Shown here: positions 54,774-64,000 of the stretch, one piece after another
How positions within the stretch are numbered: position 1 is the stretch's first letter
Layout of the letters: each line of letters begins with the position of its first letter
DNA from: Candidatus Gullanella endobia
GTDB lineage: Bacteria > Pseudomonadota > Gammaproteobacteria > Enterobacterales > Enterobacteriaceae
NCBI RefSeq assembly: GCF_900048035.1
Contig: NZ_LN999832.1
Location: 868,001-932,000 of the forward strand
Length of the DNA stretch: 64,000 bases
Reading direction: 5' to 3'
Notes under the pieces: model-generated
The model's database searches: none
What the model saw: the letters and a program-made list of their open reading frames with translations, nothing else
What the model was told of the DNA's origin: nothing
Program-made: the position numbers and the translations under genes

Positions 54774-54887
54774 ATGTGGTATTTTACTTGGATTTTAGGA
54801 ACTCTTCTAGCTTGTGCTTTTGGCATCATTACTGCACTAACTCTTGAGCATCTAGAAAATACTCAAAACAAAAATTCCTTGAAATAA
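54774..54887 (+). CDS. cydX: Cytochrome bd-I small subunit CydX
   Basis: 37-residue single-pass membrane protein needed for stable, active cytochrome bd. It reads MWYFTWILGTLLACAFGI... and is the same length as E. coli CydX, with the conserved MWYFxWILGTLLAC start and ALTLEHLE stretch. AAAGGA lies upstream of ATG 54774, 18 bp after the cydB stop. It is easily missed because of its size, but the match and the context leave little doubt. Confidence 0.95.
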   Translation: MWYFTWILGTLLACAFGIITALTLEHLENTQNKNSLK

Positions 54888-55470
54888 TAATTTAAATATC
54901 ACATTTTTAGATTTTTATTAAAGAATTACTTCATATCTTAAAAATTTTATTTCAATATATTCTTATTAACACCAATTTAATATTCTTATTATAAGAAAGA
55001 ATAATTTTGATTTAGTAGATAGTAGTTTTGAAAAACAGTTAGCAATGATATTAGTGTCTAGTTTTCTCCTGTTACCAGAGAAATTAGTGATGTATAGTAG
55101 ATAGAGTGAAATATTCAGTAACTAATTTTTATATATAAAATACTGAAACCAGCAACATATTTGATATGTTTTTAGATTATATCGCTTTATATTTATATTC
55201 ACCGAAAAATTTCATCAATATTTATTAACACGAATATAATATTCGCAAGCTAGGATATACTAATAGAGTATTTTGGCTTGTAAAGCTAATCGATTAATTG
55301 CAATGGAAATCAAAAAAAATTGCTTTCCTTAAGCATATTATTGTAACCTTATACAACATGTACTAAATATTAGTATACAATTTTTTGATAAGAAAGACTA
55401 GACGCTATAATCATATATCTTAATCTATAGTAAGAAAATAATTGTGCTTACTATATCCATCCTTCATTTT
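54888..55470. other. Gap at the ybgE-ybgC position
   Basis: 580 bp between cydX and the tolQ relic, where E. coli has ybgE and ybgC. No frame can be read as either; both seem fully eroded. Confidence 0.65.
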
Positions 55471-55478
55471 TAACTAAA

Positions 55479-56101
55479 ATGAATATTTTTAATATGTTAT
55501 TAGAAGCAAGTTTTTAGTAAAATTTGTTATATTGGTTTTGATATTTTTTCTATCACCTTACAGGCTATCATTATTTAGCGTTCCAATATTTTAAATTTAG
55601 CTATACGCAAAACTGAAGGATTTGAAAAAATTTCGGTCCGGTATTAAATTACCCAACCGCTATTAAAAATAGCATGATACATCGTGATAATCTGAGTGGT
55701 TCTAAGCAGATTTTATGCTGGTTTCAAAGAATTTTTGTATCTTTATGATGTTAATAATCACGTTCTTGAAGCATTAATAGAAGGTGATTTTCGTACTGTG
55801 CATATTTTGATAATTATGAACTGAAAGTATTGGAAACCAATATACCTTTCTTTAGTATGATAGCTTATATAAGCTATCATACATCTGTCTCTTTAGAACC
55901 GTTTGGCTATTATGATAGTCGAAATACTTATTTCTAATTCGATGAGTCTACTTACTTCTATTCTCGCAATGATTGCTTTTAACCCGCCTAAGTTTACGAG
56001 TTAACAAGCTTGAGAAGAACTATGATAATTTTACTGAAGAATTTATTGCTATCCTTCACCGTAAGATATTCTCTAATAAGAGCAAAATAAGTAAAAGGTA
56101 A
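55479..56101 (+). pseudogene. tolQ: tolQ pseudogene
   Basis: Inner-membrane motor protein of the Tol-Pal system, now broken. Readable in order: MNIFNMLLEAS at the start; III-stop-RSNILNLAIRKTEGFEK (E. coli [21 protein letters not shown], with Gln CAG turned into TAG); HRDNLSGSKQI; then after a frameshift FKEFLYLYDVNNHVLEALIEG; then after another shift ELKVLETNIPFFSM (E. coli ELENLETHIPFLGT); and finally [20 protein letters not shown] and a stop at 56099-56101. At least three frameshifts and several stops rule out function. It lies in the ancestral position ahead of tolR. Confidence 0.93.
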
Positions 56102-56108
56102 GGTCGTC

Positions 56109-56531
56109 ATGATAAGAAGATATTCAAAAAAAAAGAATATTAAATCTTAGATTATTATCCTTTTAACTTGATGCGTTTTTAGTATTAGTATTAATCTCTG
56201 TAACAACAGCGCCGATTATTATCTAGAACAGCAAAGCAGATTTACTTAATACTAGTAACTTTAGAAATATTAGTAGTAACTATAATCAAATAGTAATCAT
56301 TGAGTTTTCTAGTATCAATGAATACGTTCTAGTAGTTAATCATAAACGAAAAGAGCATTTCTTCCAGAAAAAGTAGTTTCCGAAATACACGCCTGTACTA
56401 CTATAAATCTTAAAACAATATTTGTAATAAGTGAAGTTAAAGACATACCTTATAACGAAATTATTAAAGTACTTAATTTATTATATCAAGCCGGCATAAA
56501 ATCACTTGGTCTAATGATATATCCTATCTAA
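56109..56531 (+). pseudogene. tolR: tolR pseudogene
   Basis: Partner of TolQ in the proton-driven complex, broken here. ATG 56109 opens MIRRYSKKKNIKS followed by a stop. After a shift DAFLVLVLISVTTAPIII-stop reads against E. coli DVLLVLLLIFMATAPIIT. The end is excellent: DIPYNEIIKVLNLLYQAG and then IKSLGLMIYPI-stop match E. coli DVPYDEIIKALNLLHSAG and VKSVGLMTQPI. Several in-frame stops separate the pieces. Confidence 0.92.
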
Positions 56532-56589
56532 CAATACATTCTATAATACTTACTATTTCTTGTTAATCCTGTTGGAAATTTATTATTTT

Positions 56590-57380
56590 TTAAGTTTACT
56601 AAACAAAACGACAAGTTTAAATATAATATTATTTTATCAATTATATTGCATTTCATTATAATAGTTGTATTACTCTGGAGCTTAATGTATCAGTCGAAAA
56701 AAAGTGCTAGAAAAAAATGAGTTATCTATTGATGCTATAATGGTCAATCCCGATACGATAGTATCGGGATACAATTACTATAAGCAAATAAAAAGATAGC
56801 ATCAGCAGATCAATTAGGAAAAAAGCTAATAAAGTTACGATACAGGTTGAATTAGAAATATTAGCATAGGAAAAGATCATATATTTGGTGAAACTCAGAT
56901 CGCAATTTGAGGCTAAACAATCCTTAGCGATCATACAGAAGAAAATAGAAACTAATACTAGAGTTAAATCCAATCAAGTAACAAAATATATTAATAAATA
57001 AATCAGCAAAGCAGATAATTTGCTAAATAAACTAATTAATATTAAAAATATATCTAAGTCTAGGAAATAAATCTAAATGGATAAGAAATAATGGAAAATT
57101 GGTATAAGCAATACTAAAATTAATACTTATAACGTACAGCTTATCAAAGCTATTAGTAGAAAATTTTTATAATATTTCTAGCTATAACGGTAAAACTTGC
57201 GATCTATATATCAAAATAGTTAATAATGACACGTTGATTTCTGTTAGTTCTGATGAAAGTAATCCAACGTTATGCCAAGCAGTAATTTCTGCAATACAGT
57301 TAATAAGAACACAAAACTATCTAAACTTGTATATTTATGAAAATTTTAAAAATATTATGCTTAGATTTTCACTTCACTAA
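56590..57380 (+). pseudogene. tolA: tolA pseudogene
   Basis: Remnant of the long periplasmic Tol protein. N-terminal part: TKQNDKFKYNIILSIILHFI (E. coli ATEQNDKLKRAIIISAVLHV), then SIDAIMVNPDTIVSGYNYYK before a stop. The middle helical region is shortened and full of stops. The C-terminal domain is recognisable as YNGKTCDLYIKIVNNDTLIS and SNPTLCQAVISAIQL (E. coli YAGKTCTLRIKLAPDGMLLD and GDPALCQAALAAAKL), ending FKNIMLRFSLH-stop at 57378-57380. A GC-richer 10-bp hairpin at 56747-56770 is part of this old coding sequence. Confidence 0.9.
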
Positions 57381-57532
57381 TATATAATAGAACAAGATAG
57401 TTATTAAGTACTTATTTATCAATTTATTACTTCACTGTATTATTTAAGTTACCAAATAAAAGTATCTTTAATAAAAGAGGTTTAGAGTTCTACACTTTTA
57501 ATTTTTAACCCATCTTTGTTTTAGGAAATAAT

Positions 57533-58830
57533 ATAAAGTATATATTTCGAATAGCGTTAGTTTTTTGTTTTATTAGCTTTCGTACTTCATGCGAAAATGC
57601 GTACTGAAATCATTCAAGGAATGGATATAGATAACTAAGAGCCTATCGGTGTAGTTTTATTTAAATAGGATCTAGTACTGCATCCAAAAGATGTTAATAG
57701 CATAATCTCTGTCGACCTGCGTAATAGCGGTAAATTCAATCCTATTGATATATCTTATTTTTCAAAGAAACTAAGTATTACTTCAGAAGTAGTATTAAAT
57801 GTTTAGAAAGAGCTTAGCATCGATATCGTAGTAGTAGGGAAGACAAAATCAATTTCCGACGATAGCTATGCGGTTTCTTATTAATTAGTAGATACCTTTG
57901 ATAACCAAGGAATCGTTTTGGCATTAAATCAGTTTAATGTTATACAAAATAGCTAAATTATACTGCTCATACTGTTAACGATAAATCCTTTGAAAAACTC
58001 ACTGATATTAAGAAAGTGCTTTCCGTGCTCGTATTATTTATATTGTTCAAACCAATAGTGGTCAATATTTATATGAACTGCGCATTTCGGATTATAATAG
58101 TTTTAACCAGATTCTGGTACATCGTTCATTTCAGTCACTGATGTCGTCGTCAGTTTGATTACTTAATGGAACTAGGCTTTCTTATATCACCTTTGAAAGC
58201 GGTCAATCAGCGCTATTTATTCAAGCATTAGATAATGAAAAAAAATCAAGACATTTCAAGTTTTTCTCAACATAATAGTGCTTCATTTTTCATCTAATGG
58301 TATTAAATTGGCTTTCATACTCTCAAAGAGAGGTAATATAAATATATACGTAATGGATTTAAATTCAGGTCAAGTGAATTAGTAACTGAAGATTGAAGTG
58401 ATAATACGTAATTGAGCTGGTTTCCAGATAATTTTACACTAGCATATACTTCCAATTAAAGTGATCGTCCTTAAGTGTATAAAATTAATATTAATAACGA
58501 TATATTGCAATTTCTGTCTTGGAATAGGTTATCAGAATCAAAATTCGAATGTTGGCCAAGATGATAAATTTTTAGTAATGATTAACATTAATAATAACAT
58601 ACAGCATTTTACTAAACTAGATTCGTTAACAAATACTGTTACAGTATTGACAGATACGTTTTCTAGATAAAACTCCTAGTATTTCTCCTAATAGAACAAT
58701 GGTTATCTACAGTACTACGCAAGGATTTAGTTCTATGTTAAAGTTAATTTCTATTGATGAATGTTTCAAATCAATTTTTTTCAGTAACCAATGGGCAAGT
58801 TAAAATCCTGTATGATCTCCATATTTATAA
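57533..58830 (+). pseudogene. tolB: tolB pseudogene
   Basis: Relic of the periplasmic beta-propeller partner of Pal. It begins at an ATA where ATG is expected (IKYIFRIALVF against MKQALRVAFGF). Then EPIGVV, SVDLRNSGKFNPIDI (E. coli AADLRNSGKFNPLDR), IDIVVVGK and SYAVSY-stop-LVDTF follow. Further on ITFESGQSALFIQALDN-type sequence and QNSNVGQDDKFLVMI (E. coli QDADVSSDGKFMVMV) are readable. It ends SPYL-stop at 58828-58830, exactly the E. coli C-terminus. Many stops and shifts interrupt it. A 69-codon open stretch at 58461-58670 is one piece of it, not a separate gene. Confidence 0.93.
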
Positions 58831-58866
58831 TGTATATAAATACAGCAAATTAAAAAGGACAATGAA

Positions 58867-59385
58867 ATGAAACTAAACAAAATAATGAAAGGACTAATAT
58901 TAACGATACCTATAGTAGTAATTACTGCATGTAGTTTTTATAAAAACGCTAATAATAGTAATGAAGCTGCTATTATCGATAATACAAGTAATAATATAAA
59001 CATCAGCAGCCACAGTGTTCATTCCGATAATCAAGCTCGTCTTCAAATACAGGATCTTCATTGCAATAATATTATCTATTTTAATTTGAATGAACATAAT
59101 ATTCGATCTGAATTCGTTCATGTACTTGATATACATGCTAATTTCTTATGCAATAATCCAAAAAATAAAGTGATCATTGAAGGACATACAGATGCACTTG
59201 GTACACCAGAATATAATATTGCTCTAGGTGAGCGTCGCGCCAATGCTGTAAAAATGTATCTTCATAATAAAGGTGTTTCTACTGATCAGATCGATGTCAT
59301 ATCTTATGGTAAAGAGAAACCAGCTGTACTTGGCCACAATAAATTAGCTTACGCTAAAAATCGTCGTACAGTTCTTATTTACTGA
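58867..59385 (+). CDS. pal: Peptidoglycan-associated lipoprotein Pal
   Basis: Outer-membrane lipoprotein whose OmpA-like domain holds the outer membrane to the peptidoglycan. 172 residues (E. coli 173). The signal peptide ends in VVITAC, with the lipidated Cys at residue 22. A linker of low conservation follows, then the OmpA-like domain from about 65, with IIYFNLNEHNIRSEF, IIEGHTDALGTPEYNIALGERRANAV (peptidoglycan-binding site) and YGKEKPAVLG. An AAGGAC Shine-Dalgarno precedes ATG 58867. All four upstream tol genes are dead, so Pal probably now works only as a static wall anchor. Lnt in this window would complete its acylation. Confidence 0.96.
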   Translation: MKLNKIMKGLILTIPIVVITACSFYKNANNSNEAAIIDNTSNNINISSHSVHSDNQARLQIQDLHCNNIIYFNLNEHNIRSEFVHVLDIHANFLCNNPKNKVIIEGHTDALGTPEYNIALGERRANAVKMYLHNKGVSTDQIDVISYGKEKPAVLGHNKLAYAKNRRTVLIY

Positions 59386-59399
59386 TATATTATGTGGAA

Positions 59400-59700
59400 A
59401 AAAGATTGACGATTATATCAACATTTTTTCTAGACATAGGAAAACTACATCTGCTGATAGTCAACTTTAGACATCTATTTCTACTAATAACTTTTAGTAT
59501 AAGTCGCTCACTACTGATACTGAAATTAGTAAATTAGATGTTAGTATAAAATATAAAGAAGCAGTGATGTTAGCATTAGATAAAAACAATATGACAAAAA
59601 TTATTTCATTTCAATACTTTATAAAGCATTATCCCGATTCTATCTATAAGAGCTGAGATACTGATACAGTTGTAATTATGAAAACATCACTGTGAAAAGT
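59400..59700 (+). pseudogene. cpoB: cpoB (ybgF) relic
   Basis: Short remnant of the periplasmic TPR protein that coordinates PBP1B with Tol-Pal. YKEAVMLALDKNNMTKIISF and FIKHYPDSIYKS-stop at about 59535-59656 match YNAAIALVQDKSRQDDAMVA and FIKNYPDSTYLP of E. coli. The N-terminal region is barely readable and the other TPR repeats are gone. Position directly after pal fits. Confidence 0.75.
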
Positions 59701-60951
59701 TATTGAGTTTTTTAAAAATAAAATGAAAATTAAAAAGAACATATAACAGTTATTTACTAGTTTTCTTTATCTCTATAAATATCTAGCAAAACTACAGTAG
59801 TTTTAACTTATTAAAAAATTCATAATAAGTTTATAATTACAATTTTTAATTCAAAAAATAATTATGTCTATGATTGTGACAATAATTCAATTTATTTAAA
59901 CTATTCTATTACTATAGAAATAGTTATAATTATAGTGCTTAACGAGGAAAAAATCCAAGTATACTAGATGCTATTATTAAATCATGTAATAGCCTATAAA
60001 AATGCAAAAAACAGAATCAATATATAAAATTTAAGTTCTGATAGTCAGAATATTATGTATCTATTTGGATTTTATATATGTTATTCATAATAAATTTTTA
60101 TATATTCAACTAATTTAGATAATTTATTTAGATAAAATCAGTCAGGTTAAAATAGTATTTTTTTTAAAGTATATTTTATTATAAATATTTTGTAAAATTT
60201 TCTTGCGTTGAATCATTTAAGAGATAACCTATCTTTAGGTATTTCTTATTTACTAGATTAAATATTATATATTCTAAATTATTTATTAAAAATTTTAGAT
60301 AAATAACGTTAAACCTTAAAACTTATATACAGATATTGAGGTAATTCTACTTGATAAATTGTCAATTTCGTGAAATAAGAAAGATCCATATTTAAATATA
60401 TCCACATACCAATCATATTTTTTAATTAAAATTCATCTAAATAAATAGTATAGCGTGATATATATTTTATTAAAACTATCGTAGTAATAGATATTATATT
60501 ATAATTTAATATTTCTAATAATTATCTTGTTATAAATCTAGTGATTTATTATAGAAAACATTAAAATAGCATATTAAAAAAAAAGAAAATTTCTGATAAA
60601 ATGATTACTTTAGTAAAGTATTTTAATAAATTTAATTGTAAATAGCATAAGTGTTATCCAAGTAATTCTTATGATTGTAAATAATTTTGTATAGAAAGAC
60701 TAATTTTTCAATGTATTTTTCTGCTTCGTAACAAGAAAATATTATTAATATTTTATTTACCTTCATTAAATTTATGTAATAAAATTCACCTTAAATAATT
60801 TAAAAAACTATATGAATTACTATTCATAGCAATAAAATTTACTAAAAGATAAAAATAATCTAACAGAAAGGACTTAATTTGCTAAAACACTAGTAGCAAT
60901 GTAGCAAGATAGTTATAATTTCTGCTCTTGTCATATGTTTACCAAAGTACT
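59701..60951. other. Gap between the pal locus and pgsA
   Basis: 1.25 kb of AT-rich DNA with no credible gene or tRNA. The two sides are at about 17 and 43 min in E. coli, so this is the second rearrangement junction in the window. Confidence 0.7.
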
Positions 60952-61500
60952 ATGCAACTAAATATACCGATTTGGCTTACAATGTTTCGTGTTGTAATGA
61001 TACCATTCTTTGTTCTGACATTTTATCTACCTTTTAAATGGGCGCCTGTATCTTGTGCATTGATTTTTATCTTGGCGTCAATAACAGATTGGTTTGATGG
61101 TTTTCTAGCTCGTCGTTGGAAACAAACTACTCGATTCGGTGCATTTTTAGATCCTGTTGCTGATAAATTGATAGTTGCTATAGCTCTAGTACTAGTAACA
61201 GAGCATTTTCATTCATGGTGGATTACGTTAACAACGGCAACAATGATTGCTCGCGAGATTATTATTTCCGCTTTACGCGAATGGATGGCAGAAATAGGAA
61301 AACGTAATAATATAACAGTTTCCTGGATTGGTAAAGTCAAAACTACTTCTCAAATGCTTGCATTAGTAGCACTACTATGGCGACCTGACGAAATCGTCTC
61401 AGGAGCAGGCATTGCTGCACTATATATAGCGGCACTATTGACATTTTGGTCTATGTTTCAGTATTTATATGCTGCCTGGCGCGATTTATTTAAATATTAA
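60952..61500 (+). CDS. pgsA: CDP-diacylglycerol-glycerol-3-phosphate phosphatidyltransferase PgsA
   Basis: Inner-membrane enzyme making phosphatidylglycerophosphate, the committed step to phosphatidylglycerol and cardiolipin. The start was set at ATG 60952 ([18 protein letters not shown]), giving 182 residues exactly as in E. coli; an ATG 24 bases upstream would add an unmatched tail. The CDP-alcohol phosphatidyltransferase signature DG-x2-AR-x8-G-x3-D-x3-D is complete in [18 protein letters not shown] and FLDPVADK at about 48-75. The Shine-Dalgarno is poor. Phosphatidylglycerol is the diacylglyceryl donor for lipoproteins, which fits the kept Lnt and Pal. Confidence 0.96.
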   Translation: MQLNIPIWLTMFRVVMIPFFVLTFYLPFKWAPVSCALIFILASITDWFDGFLARRWKQTTRFGAFLDPVADKLIVAIALVLVTEHFHSWWITLTTATMIAREIIISALREWMAEIGKRNNITVSWIGKVKTTSQMLALVALLWRPDEIVSGAGIAALYIAALLTFWSMFQYLYAAWRDLFKY

Positions 61501-62020
61501 AATAAGTATTTTAAAAATCAGTAAACTTATAAATGATAACTACTTTGTATTGCTTATGTACGTGAAATTTATCATATCAATATATGATCACAGTTTTCCT
61601 GGTTGTGATAAATGATATTATACGAGTTATATAAGGATAACATAATATTAGACCAACTTTTGTATATTATAGAGCTCTGTGCGATGATATCCCCTTTTTT
61701 TATAAGCTTACTTTTGTATTAATTCTATGGAATACATATATAAAAATAAAGCTTATTTATCCTTAGATAAGAATTAATTGAATAGTTCAGATCAAAAATT
61801 ATTGGATGTCTAATAGCAATGTTAGATTAGATTAACTATAATATAAATATTTAAATATCTCTTTCTAAAAAAACTTGCTATTATTTCTTATACAAGTAAT
61901 AATTTATCTACTTTATGTTTTAGAGCAGATAAATTATTTTAAATTAATTTTTTTAAAAAAATTAGAATTTGATCATTTATCGATAAAATATTTAAAACAT
62001 GAAACTAATCGATGAAATAA
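61501..62020. other. Gap between pgsA and tRNA-Cys
   Basis: 520 bp. E. coli has glyW (tRNA-Gly) here; no tRNA-Gly can be folded. ATCACA at 61587-61592 pairs with TGTGAT at 61604-61609 about 90 bases after pgsA, and may be a weak terminator. Confidence 0.6.
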
Positions 62021-62094
62021 GGCGCGTTGGCAGAGTGGTTATGCAACGGATTGCAAATCCGTCTATCTCGGTTCGATTCCGGGACGCGCCTCCA
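62021..62094 (+). tRNA. cysT: tRNA-Cys(GCA)
   Basis: GGCGCGT/ACGCGCC acceptor, anticodon GCA in TTGCAAA, T-loop GGTTCGATTCC, U73 discriminator. This is the only tRNA gene in the window with an encoded CCA (TCCA at 62091-62094). It lies downstream of pgsA as in E. coli pgsA-glyW-cysT-leuZ. Confidence 0.97.
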
Positions 62095-62110
62095 TTTTAT
62101 ATTTTACAAT

Positions 62111-62193
62111 GCCCGGGTGGTGGAATCGGTAGACACAAAGGACTTAAAATCCTTCAGCTTTTAGCTATACGAGTTCAAATCTCGTCCCGGGTA
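62111..62193 (+). tRNA. leuZ: tRNA-Leu(UAA)
   Basis: 83-base class II tRNA with acceptor GCCCGGG/CCCGGGT, anticodon TAA in CTTAAAA, long variable arm and discriminator A. CCA is not encoded (GGA follows). It is 16 bp after tRNA-Cys and probably co-transcribed with it. Confidence 0.96.
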
Positions 62194-62561
62194 GGATTCT
62201 AATAATTTTAACAAAAATAAACCACAATAAAATCTAATATAATATTTCTATCTATTAATTAGAGAATTAATACTAATTATCCATCGTTTTTATTTCCACT
62301 TTCCTATAAGGAAAATATAATATTAATTGTGTTTTTATTTGTTAAACTACTTTATAAGCCTTGTATTTAGATATGTTTTTATTAAAACTAACAAGTTTTT
62401 ATACATAAATTTTAAATAAAATTTATGTATTTAGTACCGATTGTAATAAACTGAGAAACAAAGATACTAAAAATAAGATTTCATAAATAGTAAATTCTTC
62501 TAACTATCATTAATTTCTAATAAACATAAATACTATAAACTACTTCATATTACTAAAATAA
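62194..62561. other. Gap between tRNA-Leu and ssrA
   Basis: 370 bp of AT-rich DNA without a gene. Two convergent transcripts (tRNA-Leu and tmRNA) end here, and a third rearrangement junction relative to E. coli lies here. No clear intrinsic terminator is visible. Confidence 0.6.
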
Positions 62562-62944
62562 TGGAGCTGGCGGGATTTGAACCCGCGTCCGAAACTTCTA
62601 CACCTTCAGTACTACATGCTTAGTTCAGTCTTTTTTATTCACCTGCTAGCTGTAAGACGAACAGACTGCTAGCAAACTAGCCTGATTAGTTTTAACGCTT
62701 TAGCACTAGGCAGTGCATTCACGCGATCTCTCTTTATTTTGACCTCTCTTGATCCCCGTCCTAAGAGCGGAGGCTAGGGAGAGAGGGAATCTTCAGTTTA
62801 TTAAACTGATTAAGCTGCTAAAGCAGCATTAGATTCAAATTGCGGATTGTTTGCAATTATTTTTTTAAGGTTTTTTACGAGGCAACCTTACCTCGGCATG
62901 CGCTTTTAGGTTTCGTAAATCCCGTCAAGTCCATAATCAGCCCC
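62562..62944 (-). ncRNA. ssrA: tmRNA (transfer-messenger RNA, ssrA)
   Basis: 383 bases. 5' end GGGGCTGATTATGG, 3' tRNA-like half with T-loop GGTTCAAATCC and acceptor CAGCTCC plus A73; both halves pair as in E. coli tmRNA. The pseudoknot segment CCCTCTCTCCCTAGCCTCCG is identical to E. coli. The reading frame at 62854-62810 encodes ANNPQFESNAALAA and stops at TAA, 14 codons against 10 (ANDENYALAA) in E. coli. The 3' CCA is not encoded. SmpB, its protein partner, is encoded 45 bp upstream on the same strand. Confidence 0.97.
62810..62854 (-). other. tmRNA tag-peptide reading frame
   Basis: Resume codon GCA at 62854-62852 and stop TAA at 62812-62810. With the tRNA-borne first alanine the tag would be AANNPQFESNAALAA. 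The terminal ALAA that ClpX reads is kept. Four extra residues separate it from a first heptad, AANNPQF, that resembles the SspB-binding AANDENY of E. coli. Confidence 0.9.
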
Positions 62945-62988
62945 GAAATTCTCATTTTTTCATAGAAAACCAATAATGTCAAGATAAC

Positions 62989-63471
62989 CTATTGACTAAT
63001 ATGTTTTATAATACGCGCTTTATTTAAAAGCCATTCGCGTTCTTTAATATTTACTCGCTTATCAAATCTTTTTTTACCTTTTGCTACACAGATTTTTATT
63101 TTTACCCACGATTTTTTCCAGTAAAGCAAAAGTGGTACAACAGTATAACCTTCGCGATTTACATAATCAAATAGCGAATCTAGTTCACGTTTATTAAGCA
63201 AAAGTTTGCGAGTTCGCATAGGTTCATAGATAATATATGAGGGAGCTGTCATCAATGGCTGAAAAGTAGCACCAAAAAGATAAGCTTCTCCATTCTTGAG
63301 CGTTATATAACTGTTGCTAATATTTACTTTACCAGCACGTAGCGTTTTTACTTCCCATCCTTGTAAGGAAACGCCTGCTTCAAATTCTTTTTTTATAAAA
63401 TATTCATATTTAGCGTGTTTATTTTGTGCAATAGCAGTATAATCAGCTTTTCTTATTTTTTTTTCTATCAT
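62989..63471 (-). CDS. smpB: tmRNA-binding protein SmpB
   Basis: Small OB-fold protein that delivers Ala-tmRNA to stalled ribosomes. 160 residues, equal to E. coli. Conserved blocks: [13 protein letters not shown] near residue 14, [19 protein letters not shown] near 30 with the tmRNA-binding surface, [12 protein letters not shown] near 87, [12 protein letters not shown] near 107 and the basic C-terminal tail [16 protein letters not shown]...KEREW that reaches into the mRNA channel. Adjacent to ssrA and read in the same direction, as in relatives. Confidence 0.97.
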   Translation of the reverse strand: MIEKKIRKADYTAIAQNKHAKYEYFIKKEFEAGVSLQGWEVKTLRAGKVNISNSYITLKNGEAYLFGATFQPLMTAPSYIIYEPMRTRKLLLNKRELDSLFDYVNREGYTVVPLLLYWKKSWVKIKICVAKGKKRFDKRVNIKEREWLLNKARIIKHISQ

Positions 63472-64000
63472 AACGTATAATATTGTATAGTCAATTTCGA
63501 GAAAGAAAAGATTTTCTTACAAAGAAAATCAATTTTAATCATACTGAGTTCCATAGTACATGTAATTATTTTTTTATTTCTTTAAAGAAACATAGTTATA
63601 TTTAATTAATCTATAAATATAGATTAATTAAATATAAAAAACTATACAATATAGTACTGTATGATTTACATTTATCTTTTATTAGTTTAGAAAAATATTA
63701 ATCCTAGTTAAAAATATTGACTTCTATCCGAAATTTATTTTAGACTATATCACTGATTTAATCTCAAGCAGAATAGAAAAATTAACTACAGATCTGAATA
63801 CCTCAGAATTAGGTATCAATAAATCTTTTATTACCTGAGCTCTTAATTAATAAATAAGAGTGATATAATTTACTTAGCGGAAGAACTATTTAATTTTTAA
63901 TAAATATTAAAAATTTTATCTCTCTAAAGAGATTAAGAAATATTAAGTTCTATATTAATCTTAAGTTTAATAAAAAAGCTAATTTAGCTAAATCAGCATA
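63472..64000. other. Gap upstream of smpB
   Basis: 530 bp of AT-rich sequence to the window edge. It should hold the smpB promoter. I see no gene and no clear promoter. Confidence 0.6.

Noticed and set aside
56747-56770. GC-richer perfect hairpin as a possible regulatory element
   Set aside because: It falls in the readable SIDAIMVNPDTIVSGYNYYK stretch of the tolA relic, so the symmetry is most simply old coding sequence.
58461-58670. 69-codon frame that could pass for a small gene
   Set aside because: It is one undamaged stretch of the tolB pseudogene (QNSNVGQDDKFLVMI matches TolB).
61501-62020. tRNA-Gly (glyW) expected between pgsA and tRNA-Cys
   Set aside because: No cloverleaf with a GCC anticodon can be found in the interval.
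61999-62202. 67-codon plus-strand frame
   Set aside because: It runs through both tRNA genes and is an artefact of their sequence.
1-64000. CRISPR array, prophage, insertion sequence or defence island
   Set aside because: No regularly spaced repeats, transposase, integrase or phage-like frames were seen anywhere in the window.

Overview
The window looks like a piece of the chromosome of an insect-endosymbiont gammaproteobacterium of the Enterobacterales (Sodalis- or Serratia-allied in flavour; the species cannot be fixed from here). It is roughly three-quarters A+T. Every intact gene is closely related to an E. coli gene and nearly the same length. There are 31 intact or edge-truncated protein genes, about 31 kb or 49 % of the window, plus six tRNA genes and tmRNA. 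The rest is AT-rich sequence in which dead genes can still be read in places. I see no insertion sequence, prophage, CRISPR array or toxin/defence gene.

Layout. 1-13.8 kb, minus strand: the division and cell-wall (dcw) cluster rsmH-ftsL-ftsI-murE-murF-mraY-[murD gone]-ftsW-murG-[murC, ddlB gone]-ftsQ-ftsA. 13.8-18.8 kb: a 5-kb gene desert joining two ancestrally distant loci. 18.8-59.7 kb: the order of the E. coli 14-17 min region with many deletions: cspE, lipA-lipB-ybeD, mrdB-mrdA, holA-lptE-leuS, lnt, ybeY, a four-tRNA cluster, glnS, fldA, sucA/sucB relics, sucCD, cydABX, the pseudogenes tolQ-tolR-tolA-tolB, intact pal and a cpoB relic. 60.9-63.5 kb: pgsA, tRNA-Cys, tRNA-Leu(UAA), ssrA (tmRNA) and smpB.

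How the genes work together. Both SEDS/class-B PBP pairs survive (FtsW-FtsI for septation, RodA-PBP2 for elongation), with MraY, MurG, MurE and MurF. The cell probably still makes peptidoglycan, although MurC, MurD and Ddl are missing from their normal positions. LptE, Lnt and Pal show that an outer membrane with LPS and lipoproteins is kept, while the inner-membrane and periplasmic Tol partners of Pal are dead. Respiration uses the cytochrome bd oxidase. Succinyl-CoA synthetase is intact, but the neighbouring 2-oxoglutarate dehydrogenase genes are relics. Ribosome rescue (tmRNA with SmpB) is kept, with an unusually long tag peptide.

No wholly new system stands out. The best leads are the 14-codon tmRNA tag, the selective loss of murC/ddlB/murD, the dead tolQRAB beside live pal, the decaying sucAB beside live sucCD, the missing encoded CCA on most tRNAs, and long perfect hairpins scattered through the deserts.
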